Assembly: GCF_001667275.1 (NCBI RefSeq)
Contig: NZ_LZHV01000031.1
Span: 1-64,000 of the forward strand
Length of the DNA stretch: 64,000 nucleotides
From: Mycobacterium sp. ACS4054
Lineage (GTDB): Bacteria; Actinomycetota; Actinomycetes; Mycobacteriales; Mycobacteriaceae
Direction: 5' to 3'
Both the position numbers and the translations under genes were made by a program. The notes below the pieces were generated by a model. It searched no databases. It was not told where the DNA came from and saw nothing but the letters and a program-made list of their open reading frames with translations. Positions 26,594-34,439 of the stretch are shown piece by piece (the first letter of the stretch is position 1; every line of letters starts with the position of its first letter).

Positions 26594-27241
26594 GTGTCCG
26601 ACCTGCCGACACGAACCAAGTTCCTGCACGCCTCGCGGGGCCGCCGGTCGTCACCGCACTCCGGTGACGACCGCGAGCAAGCGATCCTGGCCACGGCCGA
26701 GCGGCTGCTCCAGGAACGGCCGCTGGCCGACTTTTCGGTGGACGACCTAGCAAAAGGCGCCGGAATTTCGCGTCCCACCTTCTACTTCTATTTCCGATCG
26801 AAGAACGCGGTGCTGCTGTCGCTGCTCGACCAGATGAACGGCAAGGCGCACGCGGCCCTCAGCACGCTCGGCGGCATCTCGACCGGCGACCCCGCGGATC
26901 TCTGGCGGGCCCGCATCGAGGCGTTCTTCGAGGTCTCCGGCTCGCACCCGGCGGTCGCCGTGGCCGGCGCCGCGGCGAAGGCGACCAACCCCGAGGTGCG
27001 GCAGTTGTGGTCCGCGCTCATGCAGCGGTGGATCTCGCTGACCACGACGGCCATCAAGGCCGAGCGCGGGCGGGGCGCGGCCCCCGACACCGTCCCCGCC
27101 GAGCAGCTGTCGGTCGCGCTCAACATGCTCAGCGAGCGGGTGATGGCCGCGACGTTCACCGGGGAGGACGAGGCGATGCCCGAGGACCGCGCCGTCGACA
27201 CGCTGCTGCACATCTGGCTGGCCAGCATCTATCAGCGCTGA
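26594..27241 (+). CDS. TetR-family regulator, EthR-like
   Basis: A 215-residue TetR regulator closely resembling EthR (Rv3855): GDDREQAILATAERLL, then the near-identical block PLADFSVDDLAKGAGISRP and TFYFYFRSK containing the helix-turn-helix, and the C-terminal DTLLHIWLASIYQR. EthR represses the monooxygenase EthA, but no EthA-type gene is adjacent here. I chose the GTG at 26594; the frame remains open upstream but into a low-GC stretch that looks like promoter. Its 3' end overlaps pcaB by ten bases on the other strand. It may control the pca genes or DUF1876; neither is shown. Confidence 0.88.
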   Translation: MSDLPTRTKFLHASRGRRSSPHSGDDREQAILATAERLLQERPLADFSVDDLAKGAGISRPTFYFYFRSKNAVLLSLLDQMNGKAHAALSTLGGISTGDPADLWRARIEAFFEVSGSHPAVAVAGAAAKATNPEVRQLWSALMQRWISLTTTAIKAERGRGAAPDTVPAEQLSVALNMLSERVMAATFTGEDEAMPEDRAVDTLLHIWLASIYQR

Positions 27242-28458
27242 CCGATCACCCGCCGCGCCCGGTCCAGGCTCTCGTCGATCAGCCGGTCCACCGCACCGAA
27301 GTAGGTCGGCGACGCGGCCTTACCCGCCAGCTCGGCGATCGCTTCCTGTTCCCCCAAAACATCTGCCGCGTCGAGGTTTTCGTACATTCGATCGGCGTGC
27401 ACCGTCAGCCCGGCCAGCAATTCGCGGCATTGGGATCCGGCGACCACGGTGCGCCGGGCCAGGATCCGCAGGGTGTCCCACTCCGCGTGCCAGGCGCCAT
27501 CGGGCCGCTCGTCGTTGGCCAGCGCCGCGGCGGTGTGCAGGGTCGCCGCCAGCTGCGGGCCGGACAGCGCGGTCCGGCGGATGAGGATGGACAACACCGG
27601 GTTTCGTTTGCGCGGAATCGACGACGAACCCCCGCGCTTGGCGCCGCCCGGCTCGCCGAGTTCCCCGATCTCCGGCCGGGCCAAGGTGACGACGTCCGCG
27701 GCGATCCGGCCCCACGAGTCGGTGCAGCCGACGAACGCGTCGGCCGCCGCGGTGACCGGTGTTCGTGTCGTGTGCCAAGGCATTCGGACCACCAAACCCA
27801 GGGCCGTCGCCGCGCTGTGCGCCAGTCCGGCGGAAACCCCGGCGGGGTCGGCCGCGCCGGCGAGCAGCGCGGCCAGCTCGGTGGTGGCGGCCAATGTTCC
27901 GGCGGCACCGCCGATCTGGGCGGGCACGACCAACTCGGACAATCCCTCGAAGGCGTCCACGACGCCGTTCAGCCAGACGGCCGCCTTCGCGCCGAAGGTG
28001 GTCGGCGCGGCGTGCTGGCCAAGCGTGCGCGCCACCATGGGAGTGCTCCAGTGCAGGGCGGCGAGTTCGGTCAGCGTCGAGACCTGACCCCTGAGCTGTG
28101 CGGCGAGCTCCCCCGCGACCTCGCGCACGCCGAGCATGACAGCGGTGTCCAGCACGTCCTGGCTGGTGAGGCCCCGATGGATCCACGGCGCGACTTCCGG
28201 CGCGGCGCGTTGGCGCAGCAGCCCGACGAGGCCGATGACCGGGTTGCCGCCGTCCTCGGCGGCCACTGCCAGGGATTCACAATCGTTGGCGGTCAACAGC
28301 ATTGGCAGGTCCGCCCCGGCGCACGCGGGTGGGGCCAAGTTTTCGGCGACGAGGGCGTCCAGCCAGGCGGACTCCACCGCGACCATCGACTGCAGGAGCG
28401 CCCGGTCCGTCATGTGCTCTCCGGCACGGTGATCCCCGGGCCACAACAGGTTGGTCAT
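27232..28458 (-). CDS. pcaB: 3-carboxy-cis,cis-muconate cycloisomerase
   Basis: A 408-residue member of the fumarase/aspartase superfamily. The superfamily signature appears as GGSSSIPRKRNP, with the upstream TSQDVLDTA motif and the LGQHAAPTTFG segment typical of PcaB. It converts 3-carboxymuconate, the product of protocatechuate 3,4-dioxygenase, to 4-carboxymuconolactone. Its ATG overlaps the pcaG stop (ATGA), so the three pca genes form one operon. The next enzymes (pcaC/pcaD/L) are not in the window. Confidence 0.93.
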   Translation of the reverse strand: MTNLLWPGDHRAGEHMTDRALLQSMVAVESAWLDALVAENLAPPACAGADLPMLLTANDCESLAVAAEDGGNPVIGLVGLLRQRAAPEVAPWIHRGLTSQDVLDTAVMLGVREVAGELAAQLRGQVSTLTELAALHWSTPMVARTLGQHAAPTTFGAKAAVWLNGVVDAFEGLSELVVPAQIGGAAGTLAATTELAALLAGAADPAGVSAGLAHSAATALGLVVRMPWHTTRTPVTAAADAFVGCTDSWGRIAADVVTLARPEIGELGEPGGAKRGGSSSIPRKRNPVLSILIRRTALSGPQLAATLHTAAALANDERPDGAWHAEWDTLRILARRTVVAGSQCRELLAGLTVHADRMYENLDAADVLGEQEAIAELAGKAASPTYFGAVDRLIDESLDRARRVIGQR

Positions 28459-29015
28459 CGCCCACCGCCCCGGTATGCCAGGAACACTGTCTCACGCGGA
28501 CCCTGCAGCCGGATGTCGAAACGGTATGCCCGGCAGTCGCTTTCGTGATCACAGAGCAGGGTGGCGCGCCGTTCGGGGTCGAGGCCGGCCAGCAGGGCGT
28601 CGGCACCCGGGTCGCCGCCGGGCAGGTAGGCGCGGGTGAACAGCCGGTCCAGCAGACCCCGCGCGAATACGGTGAGGGCGAAGAACGGCGGCGCTCCGGC
28701 GCTCGAACCCGGCACCACGGTGGTGAATGCGTAACGACCGTCGGCATCGGTCGCGCAGCGGCCCCACCCGGTGAACGCCGAAGTGTCGCGGCGCAGCGAT
28801 CCGGCCTGCCGCGGGATGCGGCCGGCGCCGTCGGCCTGCCACAGCTCGACCAGGCCGTCGCCGACGCCGTCGCCGGCGCCGTCGTAGACCGTGCCGTGCA
28901 GCCGCACCGCCTGCGGGTGTCCATCGCCGACCAGCGCGCTGTCCCCCGGAAACGGCAGCCCGAGGTCCAGGAACGGGCCGACCGTTTGCCCTGGGGTGCA
29001 AGGGAATTCAGTCAT
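28455..29015 (-). CDS. pcaG: Protocatechuate 3,4-dioxygenase alpha subunit
   Basis: A 186-residue intradiol dioxygenase subunit. The N-terminus (FPCTPGQTVGPFLDLGLPFPG) is characteristic of the alpha chain. It has the intradiol core (VVELWQADGAGRI-like LVELWQADGAGR) but not the full iron ligand set, as usual for this subunit. It pairs with PcaH to open the protocatechuate ring between the two hydroxyls. It overlaps pcaH by eight bases and pcaB by four. Confidence 0.93.
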   Translation of the reverse strand: MTEFPCTPGQTVGPFLDLGLPFPGDSALVGDGHPQAVRLHGTVYDGAGDGVGDGLVELWQADGAGRIPRQAGSLRRDTSAFTGWGRCATDADGRYAFTTVVPGSSAGAPPFFALTVFARGLLDRLFTRAYLPGGDPGADALLAGLDPERRATLLCDHESDCRAYRFDIRLQGPRETVFLAYRGGGR

Positions 29016-29763
29016 CGTCGCCCTCGGTTGGCGTCCGGGCGGCGCCGGCCAGCACGACGTCCCACCGGTAGCCGGTCGCGTACTCCGGCTCGGTGAGGTC
29101 GTGGTCGTAGCGCGCGATCAGCCGTCGCCGCGCGGCGGGTTCGAGGACCGACTGGAAGATGGGATCGAGGTCGAACATCGGGTCTCCCGGGAAGTACATC
29201 TGGGTGACCAGGCGCTGGGTGAAAGCGGTCCCGAACACGGAGAAGTGGATGTGCGCCGGGCGCCACGCGTTGTGGTGATTGCGCCACGGATACGGGCCCG
29301 GCTTGATGGTCAGGAAGCGGTAGGAACCGTCCGGCCCGGTCAGGCACCTGCCGGCGCCGGTGAAGTTCGGGTCGAGCGGGGCCGGGTGCTGGTCGCGCTG
29401 GTGGCGGTAGCGGCCACCCGCGTTGGCTTGCCAGATCTCGACCAGCTGGCCCGCGACCGGCCTGCCGGATCCGTCGAGCACCCGGCCGGCCACGATCACG
29501 CGTTCGCCGAGGGGCTCGCCCGGGTGGCCCGCCGTCAGGTCGGCGTCGAGCGGGTCGACGTCCTGGTGGCCGAAGCAGGGCGCCCAGCGTTCGACCTCCT
29601 CGGGATCCACCGGCACCAGGGGTCGTTGGGGATGGCGCAGGACGGTGCCGCGGTAGGGCGGGTAGTGCAGCCGGGGCTGGGGCTCCGGCCCGCGGTATTC
29701 GGCTGCGATGGCGGCGATCTCGGCCGTGATGTCACCCTGAGACGCGACGCACTCGGGGTTCAT
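29008..29763 (-). CDS. pcaH: Protocatechuate 3,4-dioxygenase beta subunit
   Basis: A 251-residue iron-binding subunit. The ligand region is visible: the Tyr of GRYRHQRDQH and of GPYPWRNHHNAWRP, and the two His of PAHIHFSVFG, matching Y408, Y447, H460 and H462 of the Pseudomonas enzyme. The N-terminal YPPYRGTVLRHPQRPLVP is typical of beta chains. It opens the pcaHGB run and lies 54 bases after the hemerythrin gene on the same strand, so the operon might begin further up, at the membrane Rieske gene. Confidence 0.95.
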   Translation of the reverse strand: MNPECVASQGDITAEIAAIAAEYRGPEPQPRLHYPPYRGTVLRHPQRPLVPVDPEEVERWAPCFGHQDVDPLDADLTAGHPGEPLGERVIVAGRVLDGSGRPVAGQLVEIWQANAGGRYRHQRDQHPAPLDPNFTGAGRCLTGPDGSYRFLTIKPGPYPWRNHHNAWRPAHIHFSVFGTAFTQRLVTQMYFPGDPMFDLDPIFQSVLEPAARRRLIARYDHDLTEPEYATGYRWDVVLAGAARTPTEGDDD

Positions 29764-29817
29764 GAGCCGTGACGCTACTCTCGATGGCCCGGCGAACCCC
29801 GCAGGGTGGCACCCGAG

Positions 29818-30303
29818 TTACAGCGAGCGCACCAGCGCCGCCCGCCCCTTGGTGCGCATCCTGTACAGGGCCGACCCGCGGTATTGCTCCATCTTGGCGG
29901 CCATCCGGTTGCCGAGTTCCTCGAGCTCCGCGTCGGTGATCTTCACCTCGGGGGGAGCCGGGATCATGTCGCGCTCCTCCTCGTCGGCGTGGGCTTCCAG
30001 CACCGTCTTGAAGGAGTTCCACTCGTCCTCGTAACCGGGCGCGCTCTGCGGCGTCTTGAGCAACACCGAAAGCTGGTCGATCACCTGGCGGTGCTCCGCG
30101 TGCGCGACGGCGATCAGCTTGGTGGCGTCTTTGAGCGCCGGGTAGTACAGGTCGTCCTCGATGCGGAAGTGGATGTCGAGCTCGATCAGCATGTCGTCGA
30201 AAAGGGCATGCCGCTCTTCGCTGTTCACCGGCGCCTCGCTCACCTTGCGGCCCAGGCCCTTGATCACGATGTGGTGTTCTTTCAACACTTCGTACGCGTT
30301 CAC
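29818..30303 (-). CDS. Hemerythrin-like protein (Rv2633c-like)
   Basis: A 161-residue HHE-domain protein. Candidate di-iron ligands lie in LKEHHIVIKGLG (H10/H11), LDIHFRIEDD (H45, E49), AHAEHRQ (H71) and LEAHADEEERDM (H105, E109). It matches Rv2633c in length and along the sequence; that protein is an unusual hemerythrin reported to have catalase-like activity. GTG start in a GTGA overlap with the Rieske gene, so the two proteins are made together. In M. tuberculosis it directly neighbours Rv2632c, but here an EthR-like gene and pcaBGH lie between. Confidence 0.92.
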   Translation of the reverse strand: MNAYEVLKEHHIVIKGLGRKVSEAPVNSEERHALFDDMLIELDIHFRIEDDLYYPALKDATKLIAVAHAEHRQVIDQLSVLLKTPQSAPGYEDEWNSFKTVLEAHADEEERDMIPAPPEVKITDAELEELGNRMAAKMEQYRGSALYRMRTKGRAALVRSL

Positions 30304-31226
30304 TTGGCTACCTCCTCGGCACGTACCTCGACCATTCCGTCGACCAATCTCGCCTGGTAACACGGCAGCGGCGCGGCCGCCGGACCGCGCAGCACATCCC
30401 CCGACTCGGCGGCGAACCATGAACCGTGCCAAGGGCATACGAGCCGGCCCCGGTCGATCCAGCCGTCGGCCATCGGGGCGGCCAGGTGCGGGCACCACTC
30501 CCCGAACGCCGCGACCTCGCCCGGCTTGGTCTTGCACACCACCAGGCCCACCCCGTCGACCTCGACGCGCACCGGCTTCCCGTTCAGCGAGCTCGCGGGG
30601 AGCACCGGCGTCCATTCCGTGCTGCGCAGCCGCGCGCCCGACTGGTCGATGCCGATGCCGGACTCGAACACCAGCGCCCCGCCGAGGTAACTGCCCGCGA
30701 CCGTAAGGCCGTAACCCGCCGCCGTGAGGGCGATGCCGCGGCCGTGCCGGCCTTGGCGGCGATCCCACCAGGACTGCGCGTACAGCGCCGTGGCGACCAG
30801 GTTGACCAGGCCGTGCACCACCCCGACCCGGCGGTCCGATTCGTGGGTGTGCTGCCAATCGGTGACGCCGGTGACGGCGGACCCGATGCTGGCGAGGATG
30901 CCCACCCCGAGGGCGCGGGAGGCGAACTTCGACGCGTCGCGCACCTCGGTGGCGGGCCGCCCCGGCAGCAGGCTGATGGCGTCCAGCGCGACTGTGGTGC
31001 CGAGCGCGCCGCTCGTCAGCGACGCCAGCGGCGGGTGGACCGGGTGGCCCAGCCACACGCCGTGCAGAGCGTTGGTGACGGCGTTGCGGGCGCCGCCCAG
31101 GCCGTTGAAGGCGAAGCTCAACGCGTGCTCGAACCGATAGCTCGGCCGATCCAGCCACTCTTGCCGCCCGATGGCGGACACCACTCGCGATCCGAGTTTC
31201 CGCAGCCGATCATCGCGAGCAGCCAT
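30300..31226 (-). CDS. DUF2231 membrane protein fused to Rieske domain
   Basis: A 308-residue protein in two parts. Residues ~55-190 are a DUF2231 membrane domain with four helices and conserved HPVHPPLASLTSGALG; residues ~205-305 are a Rieske ferredoxin domain with [2Fe-2S] ligands C245, H247, C264 and H267 (CPHLAA, CPWHGSW). It likely carries electrons at the membrane. Four-base overlap with the hemerythrin gene suggests the hemerythrin is its partner. It is divergent from the dioxygenase operon, so it might also supply electrons there, but that is speculation. Confidence 0.88.
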   Translation of the reverse strand: MAARDDRLRKLGSRVVSAIGRQEWLDRPSYRFEHALSFAFNGLGGARNAVTNALHGVWLGHPVHPPLASLTSGALGTTVALDAISLLPGRPATEVRDASKFASRALGVGILASIGSAVTGVTDWQHTHESDRRVGVVHGLVNLVATALYAQSWWDRRQGRHGRGIALTAAGYGLTVAGSYLGGALVFESGIGIDQSGARLRSTEWTPVLPASSLNGKPVRVEVDGVGLVVCKTKPGEVAAFGEWCPHLAAPMADGWIDRGRLVCPWHGSWFAAESGDVLRGPAAAPLPCYQARLVDGMVEVRAEEVAK

Positions 31227-31389
31227 TCCACCAGCCCTTCCTCAGTTGCGTCGCCAGCACGCAGCAGCGCACGCAAAATCGAACCATTTACCGCTGATTT
31301 ACCGCACGCTCACATGAGCGGCGGAGCCGACGTGACCACCGTAGCGCGGCGTTTCGGCCGGGTGATCGTCAGCAACCTGTGAGTTACCA

Positions 31390-31490
31390 GAAAGCATGCT
31401 GGTGAATGCCTGCCCGCCGGTCGGGCCCCGATTGACCGGCGGCGGGTGCATGCGGGATTCTACTTAGCGGAAAGCATCTCTGCTCAGCAG
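31390..31490. promoter_or_regulatory. Divergent control region of dioxygenase operon
   Basis: Within the 280-base divergent space are two copies of GAAAGCAT (31390-31397, 31470-31477; 80 bases apart), a hairpin CCGCCGGTC / GACCGGCGG with an 11-base loop (31414-31442), and the palindrome CTGCT-C-AGCAG (31480-31490) directly before the ribosome site of the dioxygenase. The IclR regulator at 36.1-36.9 kb is the natural candidate to bind here. Confidence 0.4.
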
Positions 31491-31506
31491 ACAACGGGGA
31501 GTTACC

Positions 31507-32871
31507 GTGACGGTCGACAGCGGCGCCTGCGACGCCCTCGCCGACCGCATTTTCGGCCACGTGCGCGACGGCATGATCCCGGCCCACATCTACAACGACC
31601 CCGAAGTCTTCGCACTGGAGAAGCGCCGGCTGTTCGTCCGGTCGTGGATCTTCGTGGGGCACGAGTCCGAGATTCCGCAAGACGGCGACTATGTGGTGCG
31701 CCGGGTGCTCGACGACTCCTTCATCATCACCCGCGACTCGACCGGCGAGGTGCGCGCTTTTTTCAACATGTGCCTGCACCGCGGCATGCAGGTGTGCCGC
31801 GCCGAGATGGGGAACGCCTCCAACTTCCGCTGCCCGTACCACGGCTGGACCTACCGCAACGACGGCCAGCTCACCGGCCTGCCGTTCCACCGGGAGGCCT
31901 ACGGCGGCGAGGACGGGTTCGCCAGAAGCACCCAAACCCTTTTACCCGCACCGAATTTCGCGAGCTACAATGGCCTGCTGTTCATCAGCCTGGACCCCGG
32001 CGCCGAACCGCTGGAAGACTTCCTCGGCGACTTCGCGTTCTATCTGGACTTCTACACCAAGCAGAGCACCAGCGGCCTGGAAGTCCGCGGCCCGCAGCGC
32101 TGGCGAATCAACGCCAACTGGAAGATCGGCGCCGAGAACTTCGCCGGCGATATGTACCACACGCCGCATACCCACGCGTCGATCGTCGACATCGGCCTGT
32201 TCCGCGAGCCGAAAGCGCAGAAGCGCAAGGACGGCGCCACCTACTGGGCGCACCGCGGCGGCGGCACCACCTACAAGCTTCCGCCGGGCACCTTCGACGA
32301 GCGGATGCGCTACGTCGGCTACCCCGACGACATGATCTCCCGGATCAAGCAGGTGTGGACGCCGCAACAGCAGCGGATGGTCGGCGAGGACGGCTTCATG
32401 ATCTCGGCCGCCACCTGCTTTCCGAATCTGAGCTTCGTGCACAACTGGCCCAAGGTCCGCGACGGCCACGACGATGAGACGTTGCCGTTCATCTCGATTC
32501 GGCTGTGGCAGCCGATCAGCGAAAACGAAACCGAGGTGTGCTCGTGGTTCGCGGTGGACTCGGCCGCTCCCCCGCAGTACAAGCGGGATTCGTACAAGGC
32601 GTATCTGATGTGCTTCGGGTCGACCGGCATGTTCGAGCAGGACGACGTGGAGAACTGGGTGTCGCTGACCACCACCGCCGGCGGTGCGATGGCCCGCCGG
32701 CTGCTGCTGAACAGCCGGATGGGCCTGTTGTCCGACGGCAGCCCGGTCGTCGAGCCGCTGACGGCCGAGTCGTTCCACGGGCCGGGACGCGCGCAGGTCG
32801 GCTACAACGAGCACAACCAGCGCGCGCTGCTGAACCTGTGGGCCGATTACCTTCAGGGGGCGGACACGTGA
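31507..32871 (+). CDS. Rieske aromatic-ring dioxygenase, alpha subunit
   Basis: A 454-residue catalytic subunit of a ring-hydroxylating dioxygenase. The Rieske centre ligands are C89, H91, C109 and H112 (CLHRG, CPYHGW). The mononuclear iron site is N211 (bridging region), D215, H218 and H223 in AENFAGDMYHTPHTH, with the same spacing as naphthalene dioxygenase. Such enzymes form cis-dihydrodiols. GTG start after GGGGAG. The stop overlaps the beta gene. Together with the class II aldolase downstream the set recalls phthalate 3,4-dioxygenase (PhtAa), but the ring substrate cannot be fixed from sequence. Confidence 0.9.
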   Translation: MTVDSGACDALADRIFGHVRDGMIPAHIYNDPEVFALEKRRLFVRSWIFVGHESEIPQDGDYVVRRVLDDSFIITRDSTGEVRAFFNMCLHRGMQVCRAEMGNASNFRCPYHGWTYRNDGQLTGLPFHREAYGGEDGFARSTQTLLPAPNFASYNGLLFISLDPGAEPLEDFLGDFAFYLDFYTKQSTSGLEVRGPQRWRINANWKIGAENFAGDMYHTPHTHASIVDIGLFREPKAQKRKDGATYWAHRGGGTTYKLPPGTFDERMRYVGYPDDMISRIKQVWTPQQQRMVGEDGFMISAATCFPNLSFVHNWPKVRDGHDDETLPFISIRLWQPISENETEVCSWFAVDSAAPPQYKRDSYKAYLMCFGSTGMFEQDDVENWVSLTTTAGGAMARRLLLNSRMGLLSDGSPVVEPLTAESFHGPGRAQVGYNEHNQRALLNLWADYLQGADT

Positions 32872-33386
32872 GAAAGGCGTTGCCATTCAACGACGTTCGC
32901 CACCTAGAGGCGCATCAGTTCCTGGTGGACGAGGCCTACCTGCTGGACGCCCAGCAGTACGAGGCGTGGCTCGAGACGATGACCGACGACGTCCGCTACG
33001 TGATGCCGGTGCGCGTCACCACCGCGCGCGGCGCGGGGTTCGACACCTCTCCGCAGATGGCGCACTTCGACGAGGACAAGTATTCGCTGAGCCAGCGGGT
33101 CGCGCGGATGGGCACCGAGCACGCCTGGGCCGAGGACCCGCCGTCGCGGCTGCGGCACTTCATCGCCAACGTGCGCACCTTCGAAAGCGACGACCCGGCA
33201 CAGTTGTTCGTCGAATCGGCCGAACTGTTGTTCCGCAGCCGGGGCGACGTGAACGACAGCGCGCTGCTGTCGTGCGGCCGCGAGGACGTGCTGCGCTTCA
33301 GCGACGGCCGCTGGAAGCTGGCCCGTCGCAACATCATCGCCGACGAGTCGGTGCTGCGGATGCAAAACTTGGCGGTGTTCCTGTGA
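32868..33386 (+). CDS. Ring-hydroxylating dioxygenase, beta subunit
   Basis: A 172-residue NTF2-like small subunit. Signs are the N-terminal EAHQFLVDEAYLLDAQQYEAW, the central LRHFIANVRTFE and the C-terminal WKLARRNIIADESVL. It is structural, completing the alpha3beta3 dioxygenase. The GTG start overlaps the alpha stop by four bases (GTGA), and its stop overlaps the next GTG in the same way. Confidence 0.92.
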   Translation: MRKALPFNDVRHLEAHQFLVDEAYLLDAQQYEAWLETMTDDVRYVMPVRVTTARGAGFDTSPQMAHFDEDKYSLSQRVARMGTEHAWAEDPPSRLRHFIANVRTFESDDPAQLFVESAELLFRSRGDVNDSALLSCGREDVLRFSDGRWKLARRNIIADESVLRMQNLAVFL

Positions 33387-33661
33387 ATGACGAACTGCAA
33401 CGGCTGCTGGACGGCGCGATCGGCGAACCCCTGGTCGTCGCAAACGAATTCACCGAGGTAGTGGTGCGCCGCGTGGACACCCGCAACGGGTCGAGGCTAC
33501 TGATCAGCGCGCCGCGGTCCGGGCAATGGATCACGCTGGACGCGCTCGAAGTCGAGGCCCTGACGCGGCAGAACACGCGCACGCTGGCGGCGATGGTCGG
33601 CAATTCCCACGCGCCGTTGCTGCCCGACGACGCCGAGGAGGGCGATGACCGGCTGGCTTGA
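33383..33661 (+). CDS. Cysteine-free 92-residue protein of dioxygenase operon
   Basis: A 92-residue soluble, acidic protein (VNDELQRLLDGAIGEPLVVA) with a predicted beta-rich core (EFTEVVVRRVDTRNGSRLLI) and helical tail. It has no cysteine, so it is not the missing ferredoxin, although it occupies the place where some dioxygenase operons carry one. I know no family for it. GTG start in a GTGA overlap with the beta subunit; its end overlaps the dehydrogenase start by 17 bases. Coupled translation implies a role with the dioxygenase or dihydrodiol step. Confidence 0.75.
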   Translation: MNDELQRLLDGAIGEPLVVANEFTEVVVRRVDTRNGSRLLISAPRSGQWITLDALEVEALTRQNTRTLAAMVGNSHAPLLPDDAEEGDDRLA

Positions 33662-34439
33662 GGGTAAGCGCGCACTGGTGGTCGGCGGCGGTTCGGGGAT
33701 CGGTCGGGCGGTGGTGGACGCTTTCGGTGCCCAGGGCGCGAAAGTCGCCGTGCTGGAACGGGATAACGGCAAATGCGAGGCCCTGCGCCGGCAGCTGCCC
33801 GGCGTCCCCGTCATCCAGGGCGACGCGGTCACCCGCGACGCCAACGAACGCGCGGTCGACGCCGCGGTGGACGCCTACGGCGGGGTGGACACGCTGGTCA
33901 ACTGCGTCGGAATCTTCGACTTCTACAAGGGCATCGGCGACATCGACGCCGACGCCCTCCCCGGCGCGTTCGACGAGATGTTTCGCACCAACGTGCTGAG
34001 CCACCTGCAGTCCGTCAAGGCCGCACTCCCCCGGCTGCGGGCGGGAACGGGGCCCTCGATCGTCCTGACGGAGTCCGCGTCGTCGTTCTATCCCGGACGC
34101 GGCGGCGCGCTGTACGTGTCGTCGAAGTTCGCCGTCCGCGGCCTGGTGGCGGCCCTGGCGCACGAGCTGGCGCCGCGGATCCGCGTCAACGGGGTGGCGC
34201 CGGGCGGCACGCTGGGCACCGACCTGCGCGGCCTGGCCAGCCTGGGGCTCGACGGCGTCCGCCTGGACGACAAGCCCGGCCGGGCGCAGGAGGTGGCCGC
34301 CCGCACGCCGCTGCACGTCGCCCTGTCCGGGGAGGACCACGCGTGGAGTTTCGTGTTCCTGGCCTCCGACCGTGCCCGCGGGATCACCGGCGAAAGCGTC
34401 CGTCCCGACGGCGGATTCGGGCTGGGCACACCGCAATGA
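33645..34439 (+). CDS. cis-dihydrodiol dehydrogenase (SDR, BphB-like)
   Basis: A 264-residue short-chain dehydrogenase. NAD-binding GGGSGIG at the N-terminus, the NCVG motif, catalytic Ser in ESASSFYPG and YVSSK (Tyr-X3-Lys). The C-terminal GESVRPDGGFGLG is typical of dihydrodiol dehydrogenases such as BphB. It would oxidise the dihydrodiol made by the dioxygenase to a catechol. Its start lies inside the previous gene and its stop overlaps the aldolase start as ATGA. Confidence 0.87.
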   Translation: MTGWLEGKRALVVGGGSGIGRAVVDAFGAQGAKVAVLERDNGKCEALRRQLPGVPVIQGDAVTRDANERAVDAAVDAYGGVDTLVNCVGIFDFYKGIGDIDADALPGAFDEMFRTNVLSHLQSVKAALPRLRAGTGPSIVLTESASSFYPGRGGALYVSSKFAVRGLVAALAHELAPRIRVNGVAPGGTLGTDLRGLASLGLDGVRLDDKPGRAQEVAARTPLHVALSGEDHAWSFVFLASDRARGITGESVRPDGGFGLGTPQ

